The notes beneath the pieces are model-generated. The model did not search any database and was not told the DNA's origin. It saw only the letters and a list, made by a program, of their open reading frames with translations. Source: Candidatus Bathyarchaeota archaeon (GTDB taxonomy: Archaea > Thermoproteota > Bathyarchaeia > 40CM-2-53-6 > RBG-13-38-9). Taken from it: a DNA stretch of 64,000 bases. The stretch is taken from NCBI GenBank assembly GCA_007050885.1, contig SMYQ01000001.1:33805-97804 (forward strand). Reading direction: 5' to 3'. The translations under genes were made by a program, and so were the position numbers. Position 1 is the first letter of the stretch. Every line of letters begins with the position of its first letter. Positions 43,501 to 58,500 of this stretch are shown here, piece by piece.

Positions 43501-46500
43501 CCAGGATGATTCGTCTGAAAACTATGACTTCAACGTCACGGGCACTCTCAGCAACACCATAGTTTTTCCTGACGGCACACAGAATTATACAAGCTGGGAC
43601 ACCGTCCTACTGCAGGGATACGTGGACAACTACTGCGGTGAACCAATAACGACCAGCACAAGCAACATATGGTTCAACCTCACCACGGGAGGTTACGACG
43701 CGTCTTGCACGTCCATAACCAGGAGCGGCGCCAACGTCTATTACTGCAACTGGAAGCCTACACAGGAAACGGCACCAGGATGGTACAATGTGTCAATGCA
43801 TTCTGCAGCCACCAATTACTGGCCGAACGAAACTACCAAGGCTCATCCCAACACCTTTTACCTTGAAACGGAGCCGGAGCTCTATGACGCCAACGCCACG
43901 CCCAGGAGTGACGTCTGGAATGCACCCTTCAATTTCACACTCAAAGTCAAGGACAACCTCAATGACTTCGTGAACGTGACCTTGCAGACGCAGGTCATCG
44001 GCGGCTCCTGGGTCACCATCGGATACCGCAACTGCACCAGCTGCAGCAACAACACCAACAACTACACGATGCTCTACTGGGAAAACGTCACCTATCCGTG
44101 TTCGGGGTACGCGGGCAATTATATGAAGTTCCAGATGATCGCGACAGACAATGAGAGCAACATGGTCTACACCAGCACATTGAACCCCGGCGACTATGCC
44201 GGCAATGACGACCAATTTTACATAGAAAAACATAGTCTGCGTATAGAATATGTTTCGGGTAATGAAAGCCAGGCCTCGACAAGCTCCCCGGCCACTTTCA
44301 TACTCCGGGGATACGACTATGACCTGGGAACGTACAACCTCTCTGACACGCTGACACTGGCCTTCAACGTGACAACTGAGGGTGCGGGAGGGGCCTATAA
44401 GACGGTGGGTACTGCTACTTCGAACTCCACAGGCTACATAAAGTACATCTTTACACCTGATGTCGATTTCCAAGAGGGCACGCAGGACTGGAAGGGTTTC
44501 GTGGACGCGACGGAGACCTGCTACAAGTTCAATGAGAGCGACGTCTTCAAGGTCGACGTAATACCACCGAGATACATATTTCTGGAAAACGAAAGCGTTG
44601 ACCCCGACCCGGGCGAGTGGGGCGGACAGTTCGACTTCAACGTGACCTCCAAGACCAGCTCACCATATGCGGTCAACTTCTCGTTGCGCGTCAGCAACTC
44701 CACCAGCGGGCCCTGGACTGTAATAAACTGGACCATTCATAATATAACAAATGTCTGGAAGGCCATCAATTTCACGTGGGACACTTCCTGCAATGACATC
44801 GGGACTAGGTACTTCAGGGTCGGCGCGGACGACAGCAACGGGACGACAAACCAGACTGCCATAAACTCATTCGTCGTCCAAAAGGACACCCTGCTGCTGA
44901 AATACATAAGTGGGAACGGGACTGAAACCCGCAGGACCAAGAACAAGACTCTCTTAGTAGTAAACGCCACGGACGTCAATGGTACCCTTGTTTCTGGACT
45001 GGGCGTCACCTTCTATGCAACCATAGACGGGTCTACCTGGGACTCCGGAACGATTAACTACACAAACTCAAGTGGGTATGCCACATATCATTTCCTTGCA
45101 GGGTGCTCGCCTAAGTACCAAGTGGGCAACCAAAAATGGAGGGCCGTCGTATCAGGACATTCGTGTTACAAGGACAATACCACGGCCACCTTCTGGAACT
45201 TGACTGTGAACGTTACGGGAGACGTCGTGCTTGAGTTCAAGAAACCGGACGGCACCTTCAATTATACCCAGGGGCAGCCGGTCCCTTTCTTGGGCGCAAC
45301 TTGGGACGACTGTGGCGACTCGGTCACGACAAACGTCAGTTTCTACGCCAACGGCTCGCAGGTGTTCTCCTGCAGCCCGGTCGGGAAAGTGGGCGCGAAC
45401 TCCTATGACTGTGACTGGGCAACTTCAATATCGACGCCCAAAGGTTGGTACAATACCAGTATGAACGCCTCCACATTCAATTATTACCCCAATTACACAT
45501 TCAAAAACTGGAATCCGGGAGTGTTCTACCTGTCGCCAATTTATGAGCTCAAAAATGTCAGCGTCCAGCCTGCCGAAACAGGCTGGGGCTACAGGAACTT
45601 CAACTTCTCAGTAATCGCAAGCAGCGGCGACACGGACCCGAACAACGTCACTTTGCTGATGCACAAGGGGTCGCCCACGGCATTCAGTGAGTGCACAACC
45701 TGCGATAACGGAACTATAAAGGAGTGTAATTACCCGGAATGCCAGAACACCACCAAATGGTGGATTACGAATTTCACATACACCGACAAAGGCACATGGT
45801 TCTTTAAGTTTGAACTTGGCGACGAGGACACTGACGGGACAGACAGTTTTACACTTGTGGAAGATAACGTAACGATTGAGCACTATCTCGGAAACAACAG
45901 CAACGCCAATCCCACCACGGCCGTGAACCTCAGCGTGGAACTGTATGACTATATTGCCCAGACATACAACATGACGCCAAGCGTGAAGGTTGAATTTGAG
46001 CTGCTCCACCAGGATTACCCAGGTGGCTCCCAGTCACTGGGGTATGCATACACAAATCAGACAGGTCATGCCCGGGTCGAATTCCTGCCCGACTGTGAAT
46101 ATGTTGATGGTTCGCAGAAATGGCACGCATTCGTCGCCAACGATGACCCTGCATATTCATACAATGTGAGTGAGAATTTCACTATAAACCTGGACTTGTC
46201 AGGATGTGCTGCCACCGTTTCCGTGGACTCGTATGACAAACCCGACGAGGCCCTGGAATACAGGAACTTCACGATTAAGGCAGTAATTGCCAGTTATGGA
46301 GACTCTGGGGGTGTTTTCACAGAACTGCAGGCGCCCAGCGAATGGCACATAAAAGACCGCATAAAGTACCTCGGCAATATCCTGCAGGGCTCACCTGAAA
46401 CCGTGATGTGGTTCGTGAACTCAACCACTGTCGGGAACTTCAACTTAACGATCTGGGTAAACAATTCCGGCGGCTACAAGGACTTCGAAAATTTCTCCGT

Positions 46501-49500
46501 TCATGTCTATGAGGCCGAATATGACGCCGTTTCGTATACAGAAATTTCCGCAGGCCAGAACGGCAGCTTGCAGTTCGACTGTGAGGCGGGTGACTTCCGG
46601 ATGGCCTTGTTCGGGCTGTATTTGAATTCCACAGGAAGCGGTGCACGATTCTATGTCAAAGACGGTGCGACTTACAGGGAAATAAACAACTATAAGAGTA
46701 TAACTGGCGTGACGAATCTGGGGCTCTCTGTGTTAGAGGACCAGATGACCGTTGACGAGAACGGCGACTGCTCTGTCGTCGTGGAAAACCTGGGGAGCAA
46801 CCTGATTAACGTCACAAACGCAAGCGTCGAGCTCTATTATATGAGGAAGGCAGAGGTGCTGGACATCGTACCCAAGATTAGTTCGGAAACTTACAGTCTG
46901 GACACCGACGACGATTCTTTGGAGGTCGCTGTCAAGATATTCAACTCTTTCAATGCCTCGGTTTCAGGCACATTGTGGATAAACATTTCCAAGGGCGGCG
47001 CACTTGCCAACTATTCCAACCTGACGGTCAACGTGAACGCCAACTCCACGGTCTGGAAGAATGTCACGGGCATAGACACGTCCTCCTGGAGCGGGGTCTA
47101 CGATGTCCTGGCTTATCTGGAATACCCGGGAAATAGTTCAGAGAGGACGGAACAGATAATCAGGAAGGCCGTTAATTACAGCGTTGAACACATTCCGTAT
47201 ACATGCCCGGGCATCGCAGAAAACTTCACAGTCTACGTCTACAACAACTACATTGACACCATATTTTATAATGTGTCGGTTGACCAGGAATCCGGGTGGC
47301 TCGTATCGCCTGGATATGTTGAGGTCAATCTGACGCGTGACGGGCAGGTCGCCGCGGACTTCAACGTCACACCGCCGGCAGGTGCAGAGAACGCGACCGT
47401 GAATGTTACAGTCTCCTATGGCCTGCCCCACAAGGGCAGTTCCCACAAACAGGTCATGAACTATACGAATGATAATCAGTCCATACTGCGTGTTTACAGG
47501 GAAACACCCGGGCTTGTGTCGCCAAACAAGGTATTCGAAAGTTACTTGGTCGTGCACAACAAAGGGTGTGCCGATTCCGCTGGAGCAACAGTCATGGAAA
47601 CCGTCGGGACTGGATGGACTCCGGCAAACCCGACGCTTATCGGTGATGTGGAACTCATAAGTTCCTCGGTTGACCTGGACAGCAACGTCATCAGCTGGGA
47701 AATCGGTGAAATAAGCGAAGACAAGTATGCAGTCCTTGCCTATCAGATAAAGGCCTCCTCAAGCCAGGGCGCCGGCGGCTACACTGAGTGGAACATCAGC
47801 TTCGACGGAAAGGGGCTCGAGGAATTCCGCAGGTATGACATGATAACGGCCGACTACCTAAATGAGAGCCATCTGGAATACAATATTACTGCCTGGCAGC
47901 AGTCCTCCTTCCCCTGGGGCGAGCCGAGAAGCATCCAGCCTAACTACTTTTACAACTTGAGCCTGACCGTGCGGAACATCGGCGACACCCAGGCGAAGAA
48001 CTGGACTACCCTGCTCTTCGTTCCAGATGACTGTGAGATAAACCAGTCAACGGGAGACATCGACCAGGCGGAAAACACGGTGGCTTGGAATGTGACCGGT
48101 CTTGCCTCCCGGGCAAAGGTCCTGCTAAACTTCACGCTGAACTGCACAAAGGCGGAGGACCTTAATTTCTACGTGGAATCGGCAAGGGACACCCGAAATT
48201 CGACATCATACTCGAACAATGTTTTATACTCTTGTACCGGAGAAATTTGTAATGTCGAGCCCATACGTGTGTTTAGTAGCCCCAACAAACCATACCAGCA
48301 GATATCGAACATGACAGTTTCTGTAAGCTACAAGTCCACGACGGAAAACGAGACCTTCTCGGAGTTCAGCGTAAAGATGCCAAATGACGACGGCACTTAC
48401 CGGATAATGTGGCAAAACGTAAGCCTGAACAGCACGAACGACCAAGCTGCGGAGCTGTTTTTCACGGGTCAGGACGAGTTCGTCAGCACTTCGAGAAAAA
48501 TCAACCTGACCGCCCACACGGACGGCACCGATAACAAGTTCGTCAACCTGTCAGTCACCCAGTTGAACTATTCTTGGGACTACGGGAAACTCTTCAACGA
48601 GTCAATGAATCTGTTCGCCAAGAGCAAGGTCTACACGTACCCACCACTTTTGGCAAATGCCACGCTATACATAAACGGCAATGATTCGCGGACTGCGGGT
48701 GGGTGGGGTGAAGAATTCAACTTTTCCGTGGAAACCAGAGACAGATTCGGAAGGAACGTCACCATTTACTCCTGGCACAAACAGGTGAGCGGGGGCTGGA
48801 CTTTCGTGGACTCCTGGGTTTGCCAGGGTTGCGGTAACTGGACGCAACACAACTTCACATATGATTATCAGCCGGACGACAAAGACATAACCTGGGAATT
48901 CAAATTCAATGCCACAAATACCGATGGTTCTGAATCCATAGACGGTCACACCTACACGGTGGAGAGGGATGACGTCATCATATACAACGTGACCCCGCCC
49001 TGGAACTTCACCGTTAACAGAAGCAGCGCTTACAATTTCACAATACAAGTTGAAGACTTGGATAATGGAACGTGGGCAGGACTTCTGGCGGTCGGGCAGG
49101 ACTACATAGATTTCGGAAAGAACGGGGACAACGACACGTATGAGAGGAAATACCCCAGCCCTGCAATAAATTCCAGCGGCTACGCTTCTGTGGAAATGAG
49201 CAACACGACTGGAAGGTGGTGCCAAGCATTCTTTTACCTGGGACAAAACTACTGGAGGGCGGGGGTGACGGGAGCCACTTATTACAAGAATGCATTACTC
49301 CAGCCGTTGCCCGACTATTCGCTACCCTTCATGCTCTACGGGCAGTTGGTTAACAACATAACAGAGCCTTTGGGCACAAATTTCAGCGCTGAATACGACA
49401 GCACGATCACCATCAAAGGGAAGGTAAAGGACGACTGCTGGGCAACCATTACGGACGCCACGGTCTGGTTCAATTTGACCAGCGGGACATTTTCGTACAA

Positions 49501-52500
49501 GTGTACCACCACCCTCGTTGGCGACGCCTACCACTGCAACTTTGACCCCCAGGGAACTGGCGCGCCCTTCGGCTGGTACAATATTACCATGCACAGCAAC
49601 AAGACATATTTATGGGACGGCTCGAAGCTGGAGGCAAATGCCTTCTACTTCGCAAGCGTCCCGGATGTGAATGCTTCGGTGTCACCTTATCCGGAGGGTG
49701 CCTGGGGTGAGTCGCCCTTTAACTTCACGTCGTATGTGATTGACGAGGACAATAACACAGTGACAATTGATTTCTACATAAGAAAGGGGGCGGGGGCATG
49801 GAACAATGAGTACCAAGACAGCTGCACGAACTGCAGCGACTATATGGCGTTCTTCCAGCGCAATTTCACATGCAACGCTACCTGGAATGACATAGACGAC
49901 TGGTATTTCCAGTCCAATGTTTCCGACACGTCCGGCTTCACTAATGCCAGCAACGTGGTGGCGTTCAATGTCACGGAGGAGCCCGTCTACATACAGCTCG
50001 AGGAGGGAGACGGCTCGAAAGTCAACAGAAGCAATTCAGAGCCGGACAGCAGTGTGCGGCTGGCCGTGCAGTTATATGACCCTGTGCTGGACACCAACAT
50101 AACTGTAATCAGCCAGAGCAACGTAATATTCTGGGTTGGGGGCGACCCGTTCGGTTCCACGCTGAATGGCACCGGTGAGTATTATTACGTCGACCGGAAC
50201 CCCGGATGTAATGTCTCTGTCGGCGCCAACAGCTGGAAAGCAAACGTAAGCGGGGAACAGTGCTATGTCGAGAACGAAAGTTCGAGTTTCACAATAAATG
50301 TCACTGGTACGCTGGCAGTTGACCTACAGTCGCCCAACGGCACTGTAAATTTCACCGAGGGTAGCGACGTCGAGTTGCTTGTAAACCTCACTGACGATTG
50401 CGTCGTTCCGATAAGCGACGCGAATGTCTGGTTCAACCTGACAAACCAGAGGACCGACCAGAGCTATAGATGCCCAACCGCTGGATACGCCGACTGGAAC
50501 GGAACGCACTACAATTGCACCTTCCCGACTACCGGCAAGAGTGGTGGGTGGTACATGGTAAAGACGCATGCCAGCAACGACAACTACTGGTATGCACAGA
50601 CAGAGAACCAAAGCCTTTTCTTCTTGGTCACCAAGGTCAAGTTGACTAGTCCACAAGTGCAATATCCAGGAGACGGCAGCTGGGGTGAGACGCACAACTT
50701 TTCCGTAGTGGTGGACCACTATGCGGGCGTAGACGTCTGCCTGCTGGAAAAGTTCTCTGCAGGCGGAAGTTACACGCCGACAGAGTGTAAATTCATCCCG
50801 GACCCCTCCAACAAACTCATCAATTTCACACGCTCATATACCTGCGGCGAAAAGGAAAAGCTGCTCTATTATTATTTCAATGCCAGCGAGCCGGGGGTTG
50901 CCCAGACTTACTCAAACACGAGCGAAGACACGCACTATGTTGAAAAGGACGACGTTGTGCTGGTTTACAATTCGGGCAACAACAGCATAGTTAACAGAAG
51001 CTCCGGGAACACGAAGTTCACGCTGATTGTAAACGACACCGACCGGGACGTTTTCGCGGCCTACAGCGCGACCTACGAATCGCCGAAAGTAAGGTTCAGG
51101 ATTCACAACGGCAGCTCCTATTTAGAGGACGGCCTGAATCAGACAAACTCGAGCGGTTATGCAATATATTACTTTAACCCCTCATGCAGCTATGAGGCCG
51201 GAGACAGGAACTGGTACGGGACGACGTATCTTGACAACTGCTACAAGGAAGTCAACTCCACCATGTTCAACGTCTCGATAAGAGGGGACCTTGCACCCAA
51301 TATAACTTATCCAACGGGGCAGACTTTCTACAGATTCAATATACTCTACGTGAACATAACTGCAGACGTGAAAGACGAGTGCGAGCTGTTCTACTGGAAT
51401 GCCACGGTTAACCTCACGGTCATGAGTGCGGCCTTTGGCGACACATACAATTGCAGCGACTTCACCGATTATCAGAACGGCACTTACATGTGCGAGTTCA
51501 ACGCGACCAGTGCCCAGGAAGGCTGGTATAATGTGTCCGTGAACGCCACCGATGTGAGCATGCACAACAAAGGTAACCAGACCCAGGAGCATCTGTTCAG
51601 GGTGGTGCAGAGCTGGCAGCCGCCCGTTTTGGAGAACGAGACGGCCACACCCGAATACGACGGCGGATGGAGTGAGAACTGGACGTTCAGCGTTAACGTG
51701 AGCGACATAAACGGCGACGACGTGAATGTGTCGTTCTGGCTAAGTTCCGACAACACGACCTGGACTTTCCAGTACAACCAGACTTGTTATGACTGCGGTG
51801 CAAAGACCCGGCTGGACTTCTACTACAAAGGGTTCGACTGCGGGGATATGCCGACCTACTATTTCAAATTCAACGCCACTGACCACAAGAATGTCACGAA
51901 TCGCCCTGGATGGAACTTTACCCTTGACAAAGACGATGTGGACTTTTTCTATGTGGGCACTTCCCAGGGCAACCAGTCAAGCGTCAACAGGAACCAGGGT
52001 GTGCTACTCAAGGTCAGCCTGAATGATACAGACAACGGAACATATGTGCCAACCGGAACTGACGGAAAAATCTGGGTTACAACCGACCAATCAAATTATG
52101 ACGGAGGGATATCGTCAAGCACTGCTGGCTCTTATTTGAATATAACTTTCGTTCCCGACTGCTCATATAACGTGGGTACACAGCTGTGGAAGGCCGGGAC
52201 ATTAGGGGACTCCTGCTACAAGGACGTCAACTCGACTCTTTATCTCACGCTGACGGTGAGGGGATTCTTGAATCTCACCATTGTAGACCCAAGTGGGACC
52301 ACCTATTATGACGGGGACAATGTCAGCATCCGCGGCTATCTGAATGACAGCTGTGGCCCCACAATAGATGGCGCGAACGTGACGTTCAATGTCAGTCATG
52401 ATTCTTTTGCGGAGACCTGCTATCCGACGGTCAATGACAGCTGGGGCTGGTATAACTGCACTTGGAATGTCACAGGGAGTCCAGGCGGCTGGTTTAAAGT

Positions 52501-55500
52501 GGGAATGAACGCCACGAAGCAATATTTCAATTATAACGGGACCGTCAAGAGCCAGTCGTTCTTCCATGAAATTGCGCCGGTTCTAAGCGGGGAATATGTC
52601 AGTCCGCAGACAACCTACTGGGGGAACACCTTTTATTTCTACGTCAACGTCACGGACGACGATGACACAGTAAATGTCTACGTATGGCACAGGAAGCTGC
52701 CGAGCGGCTCCTGGTCGCTGGCAGACTCCGACACATGCCCCGACTGCATAAACACAACAGTTCAGCTCAGCCGTGTTTACACCCAGACAGACATTGGCAA
52801 CTGGGAATGGTTCATAAATGCCACCGACGGGGAGATGACTGCGAACACCATCACGCACTTCCTGAATGTCACAAAGAAAAACGTCAGCGTCCAATACGTA
52901 TTTGGGAACGAGACAAACGTCAGCCGCGTTGGGACCAATGACACCTACTTTACCTTGATTGTCAAGGATGCCATTACCGGCGCCCCCATAGGCCAGGGAC
53001 TTGACGGTGGATTCTGGGTGACCGAGAATGGGACGCGCTGGGGTGACAAAATAGTCACAAGCACCATAGAAGGGAGCTACTTGAACGAGACGTTTGACCC
53101 AGATTGCGATTACCTGGCCGGGAAGCAGAAGTGGAAAGGTGGCGTGGACGAAAGCACATTCTATTATTCTGGAAACTCTTCGGAGTTCAACGTCACGATA
53201 CTTTCGGAGCTCAACGGCACGGTCAACCTCCCGAACGGCGAAAAGTTCCCAAGAGGGGATCCAATTCTTATATATGGCAATGTCGGGGATGCCAGCGGCT
53301 GCGGCTACGTTAACGGCTCAACCGTGAGGTTCAGGGTTGTTAAGGGCAGCGAGTTCATCCCAGACCCAGACCCTGCAAATGATTTGGGTAACGGTACATA
53401 CAACACGACATGGGACTCGACCGGAGCCACGCTGGGTTGGTACAATATCACTATGAATGCCTCCAAAACTTATTATAACAGCACTTATTTCACGAGAAGG
53501 GAGGACGCCTTCAAATTGGGGGCCCGGCCGGACTTGAGAAACTGGTGGGTCGACACGAGCCAGGATGGATGGGGACACAATTACACCTTCCGGATTGAAT
53601 TCCGCGACGTGGAAGGGGACTGGGCCAACGTGAGCTTGTGGTACAGCAACGACACTGCAGGGCCGTGGACCTTAGTAGGATGGGACAACCGGACGACTTC
53701 AGTATACCAAAATGTCACCTTCTACCACAGATTTGACTGTAATGATTACCTCATCGGACCATTGATTTACTACAAGTTTAATGCTACTGACAGCAACGAC
53801 TTCTGGAACGAGACGAAGCTCTTGAACCTGACACTTGAGGCGGACGACATCGGTTTCAGGATAGACAAAGGGGCAGGTGTAAGCGTCAACAGGGAGGCGG
53901 CCGCATATTACAAGTTTATAGTCAGTGTCAATGACACCGACTACGGCCAGCTCGTCGGAGCGGATGTCAACGGAACTTTCTACTTTACTTACGACGGCAT
54001 AACTTATGACTGGGGGCACAATGTGACCACCAATTCCACAGGTCAGACTTACTGGGATCACAACCCCAACTGCACATATATAATCGGGCTGCAGCTGTGG
54101 TACCTTTCAATAAACAACAATGTCTGCTACGAAACTGTAGACATGTCCTCAAGCACCTATTCGGTCATAGGCCAACTGAAAAACAATATTGACCTCCCTG
54201 TGTATAACTCGACATTCAATGTGACCGACGCAATAAATATAAGGTACAATGTGACCACCGACTGCAGCAGCGAGGGCCTCATAGATGACGCTAGTTCTTA
54301 CAGCATAACACCCATACACAACAAGACAGGCACGCAGTATTCCTGCACGGAAAATAACGAAGGCAACGGATACTACAACTGCACGTGGGACAGTACAGGT
54401 AAACTCGAAGGAAACTACACGGTTAGGCTTTTCAGCTCCCGGAGCTCCTATAACCCCAATACCACCGACTATGTTAATTGGTTCTGGCTGGAAAATATTC
54501 CCCCAAGCTATAACAACCAGGTGGTCAATGCGAGCCCCGGCGGCTGGGGTGAGGTGTTCCAGTTCAACGTGACCCTGAACGACACGGAAGGCGACGACCT
54601 GACTTGCAAGCTGTACGTGGATTCAGGATTCGGATATATTTACAGGGGTAATGACTCTGTTAGTGGAACACCAGGCACTCCGACGGTCTTCAACTGCTCC
54701 GTCGACGTGAGTAGCTTTAACTGCAGCGACCAGGGCACCGCCTCGTTCATGTGGGAGATCAACGACACCACGGAGGCCAATTTGTTCAACACGACCCCGT
54801 CGAGCAACCTGGTGATAGAGGACGACAACGTGACACTTGAATACCAGCTTGGAAACCAAAGCGACGTCAACAGGAGCGGGACCAACTACACGCAGTTGAT
54901 TTTGCGAATACGGGACACTGACCGGAATATGTATGTCGAATCCAACGGGACTGTCTGGGTCTATGACGGCCAGTATTACCCCTGGCACAACAGGAGCAAT
55001 TCCACGGGGCAACTGTTGATTAATTTCGAGCCCGACTGCTCATACGGAATAGGGATTTGGAACTGGACAGGGGGCAGCAACGGCGATGGATGCTACCAGC
55101 GCATCAATGTAACTGAAATTTTCACGGTCAACGTGGTTGGAGAGCTTTCCACATATATGCTCACTCCTGGCGGCGAGGAGTATCTGCGCGGAACAAACGT
55201 AACGGTAAGGGTCAACGTCAGCGACGACTGCCCCGGATTGGTTTCGGGAGTCTACCTGAATCTGTCGATGATAAGCGACGACAGCGGGAACATCACGTAT
55301 TGCGCTCCCATAAACAACGAAACGGGAGCCGGCGCGGGGTATTACAACTGCACCTTCAACACGAGCGGGATGAAGACCCGATGGTGGGACGTAGTCAGCA
55401 ACACGTCTAAATCCAACCACAACAGCGGTAGTGACGAGTCCAACAACGCTTTCTGGGTTGAAACTGCCCCGGTTCTGTCGGGCCAGTATGCCACTCCCGA

Positions 55501-58500
55501 CCAGGGCGGATGGGGACAAACCTTTTACCTGATCATAAATGTAACGGACGAAGACCTCGACAATATCCTGGTTTCGTGTGAGAAACGGAAAGATGGTACG
55601 ACTACTTGGCTCAGCTGTGGTTCCAAGAGCAAGCAGGGCATAAACCAGACTTCCAACTTCTCAACTACGTTCTCTTCGGCGGACATTGGCAACTGGACCG
55701 CCAGGTTCAACGCTACAGAGGACGACGCATGGAATGACACGGCATACCTGAATTTCACCGTCGAGAAAGACGATGTCCAGATAGTTTATGTCTCCGGAAA
55801 CGGGTCGAATGTCAACCGCGTGTCTGGGAGCACTACAATCCGCCTAAGGGCCGAGGATACAGACAACCCGGCGCAGTCCATTTCCTCACAGCCAGCAGCC
55901 TTCTGGATAACCACAAATAGTTCTAACGCGACATCCTGGGGCCCCGCCAGAACTACTACCACCGATGCATTCGGAAACTTCTCAAATGCCTTCGACCCGG
56001 GCTGCATCTACGGCGTAGGAACCCAGAGATGGCTGGGTGGCCTGAGACTGAACGACTACTGGAAGCTGGCCAATTACACAGGGTATTTGATAGTTAACAT
56101 AACCTCAGAGGCCCGGCCCTACATAAATGAGCCCGTCCAAGACTACTATCTGCGTGGGACTGACAACATTCCCCTGCACGGCAACCTCACAGACAAGGGT
56201 GGTTGTGGAAATGTCAGTGGGGGTGCTATGAGTTTCTTCGTGGTGGATGAAAACAATTATGAATGTGCGGCCACTGAGCAAAACGAAGCCAACTATACTT
56301 GTACCATAGCTGCCGCCACGACTGGCACGTGGTCATACGGCTGGCATCAAGTCAAACTGAACGGGTCCAGAATTTTCTTCACTGTTGATGAAACAAACAT
56401 CACCGAGTCATTCTACCTGACAGACGACCCGGAGTTGACTGGCCCACAGGTTTCGCCGGACAGCGATGTGTGGGGTACCAACTTCACGTTCAATGTCACC
56501 TTGCAGGACGACGACCCCGACAACGTGACGGTTTACCTATGGATTAGGAAGTCTGGAGGGGTTTGGACACTTAAGGATAGTTACCTGCAGGTTGGTGAAA
56601 CTTCAGGGACAAAAGACGTAGGTTTCATTCTTGAAACAACCTGTGACGATGAAGGCTCGAGCGAATACAAGTTCAACGCAACGGACACTTCAAACTATAC
56701 GGATGAAATATACGGAGGAAGCTTCACGGTTCAGAAGCACGGTGCCTTGTTGATAATACATGGTGGCGATGGTGAGGAAGTTGACAGGGAAGGAAACGAC
56801 AATGTGTTAATCTCTGTCAGAATTCGTGACCAGACAACGAGCCAGTATGTGGGCGCAGGTGTTAATGGAATCTTCTGGATTGACAACAAGACGGGACTGG
56901 AAAAAATATACGACCAAACAAACAGCACGGGACATATAGACTATACTTTCAATCCAAACTGTTCCCACCCATATGGGGTTGTCAACTGGACCGCCGGGAT
57001 AATCGAGACCTGCTACGTCCTGACAAACACAAGCTCTGATGTGACTGTCTATGGACAACTTAAAAACAACCTGGAACTGCCGGCTTATGATGAGACATTC
57101 AATGTCACTCAGACGGTCACTATGAGATTCAACGTGACCGATGACTGTCCCGTCGAAGATAAGATTTTGAATGCCACTGTTGCCATTGAGATGCTGGCCC
57201 CGAATTCTTCAATATTCAAATGCACGCCTGTCAACAACGAGACTGGAGCGGCTGCAGGGTGGTACAACTGCAGTTTCGACAGTACGGACCACAAAGAGGG
57301 CTACTGGGATATCCGGTTGAACAGCAGCAAGTGGCATTTCAGGGACAACTCCAGCACCTACAACAACTGGTTCCTGCTGGAAAACATTCCGACGACTGCA
57401 GAAAATAGCACCGTTTGGATTGTCAACCACAGCACCGGACAGTGGGCCCAAGCAAACTTAAGCGACCAGTTTGGCTGGACGCGGGTATTCAATTTCACAT
57501 TGGATGTGCATGACCCTGAGGGGGATGACATAACGTGCGTGCTTTGGATAAGACACAACACCACCGGGTATTGGGAGATTGAAAAGAATGATACAATAGG
57601 TGGAACTCCTGGAACCCCCACAAGTGGAACCTGCGAGATTATTTACCAGGGATTCGGTTGCGGCAGTATCGGCATAAATGATTTTCTCTGGGAGGTCCGG
57701 GACAAGGAAACTGCGAACTACTGGAATTTGAGCACCGAAAATATAACCTTCAGGAAAATTGATGCAAATATCAGCATCGCCGCTGGAGAAGAAGAGATTG
57801 TTGACAGAAATTCAGAGACCCAGGCACTCACGGTGGTAATTTTCGACCGCGACAACAACACCTATGCTGAATCTGTAAATGTTTCATTTTGGGTGATGCA
57901 CAACAACACCGATTTGGAATGGGACGACCAGACTCAGACAAACAGCAACGGTAACGCAACTCACTGGTTTGCCCCTGACTGTGGATATACTGTTGGCATT
58001 CAGGACTGGGTCGGCGGCATACTGGACGGCTGCTTCAACGACCTGAACGCAACCCAGACCAACGTAACAATCTTTGGCAGCAATTCCCACTCACTTATCC
58101 TTCCAAACGGCACCGTTCACCTAAGGGGCGAAAATGTTACCATACGAGGGAACGTGAGCGACGACTGCAACCAGGGGAGAGGGGCTTCTTATGTGAATTT
58201 CTCGATGATCAGCGACCTGACATCTCAGGGCTTCTACTGCGCGCCGATTGCAAACGAGACGGTGAGTCCAGGCTACTTCAACTGCACCTTCAACACGAGC
58301 GGGATGCCCGCTCAATGGTACGACATCAGGTTCAATTCATCAAAGGAATACCATTACGATGACAACCAGACTTTCAACAACAGGTTCTTTGTCGAAACAG
58401 AGCCCGTCCTCGTGACTTCATATGCCAACACCAGCACATTTGACGGTGATGACGGCCCAATAGGCAGCTTTTCGGAAGTTTTCAATTTCTCGATAAGGGT

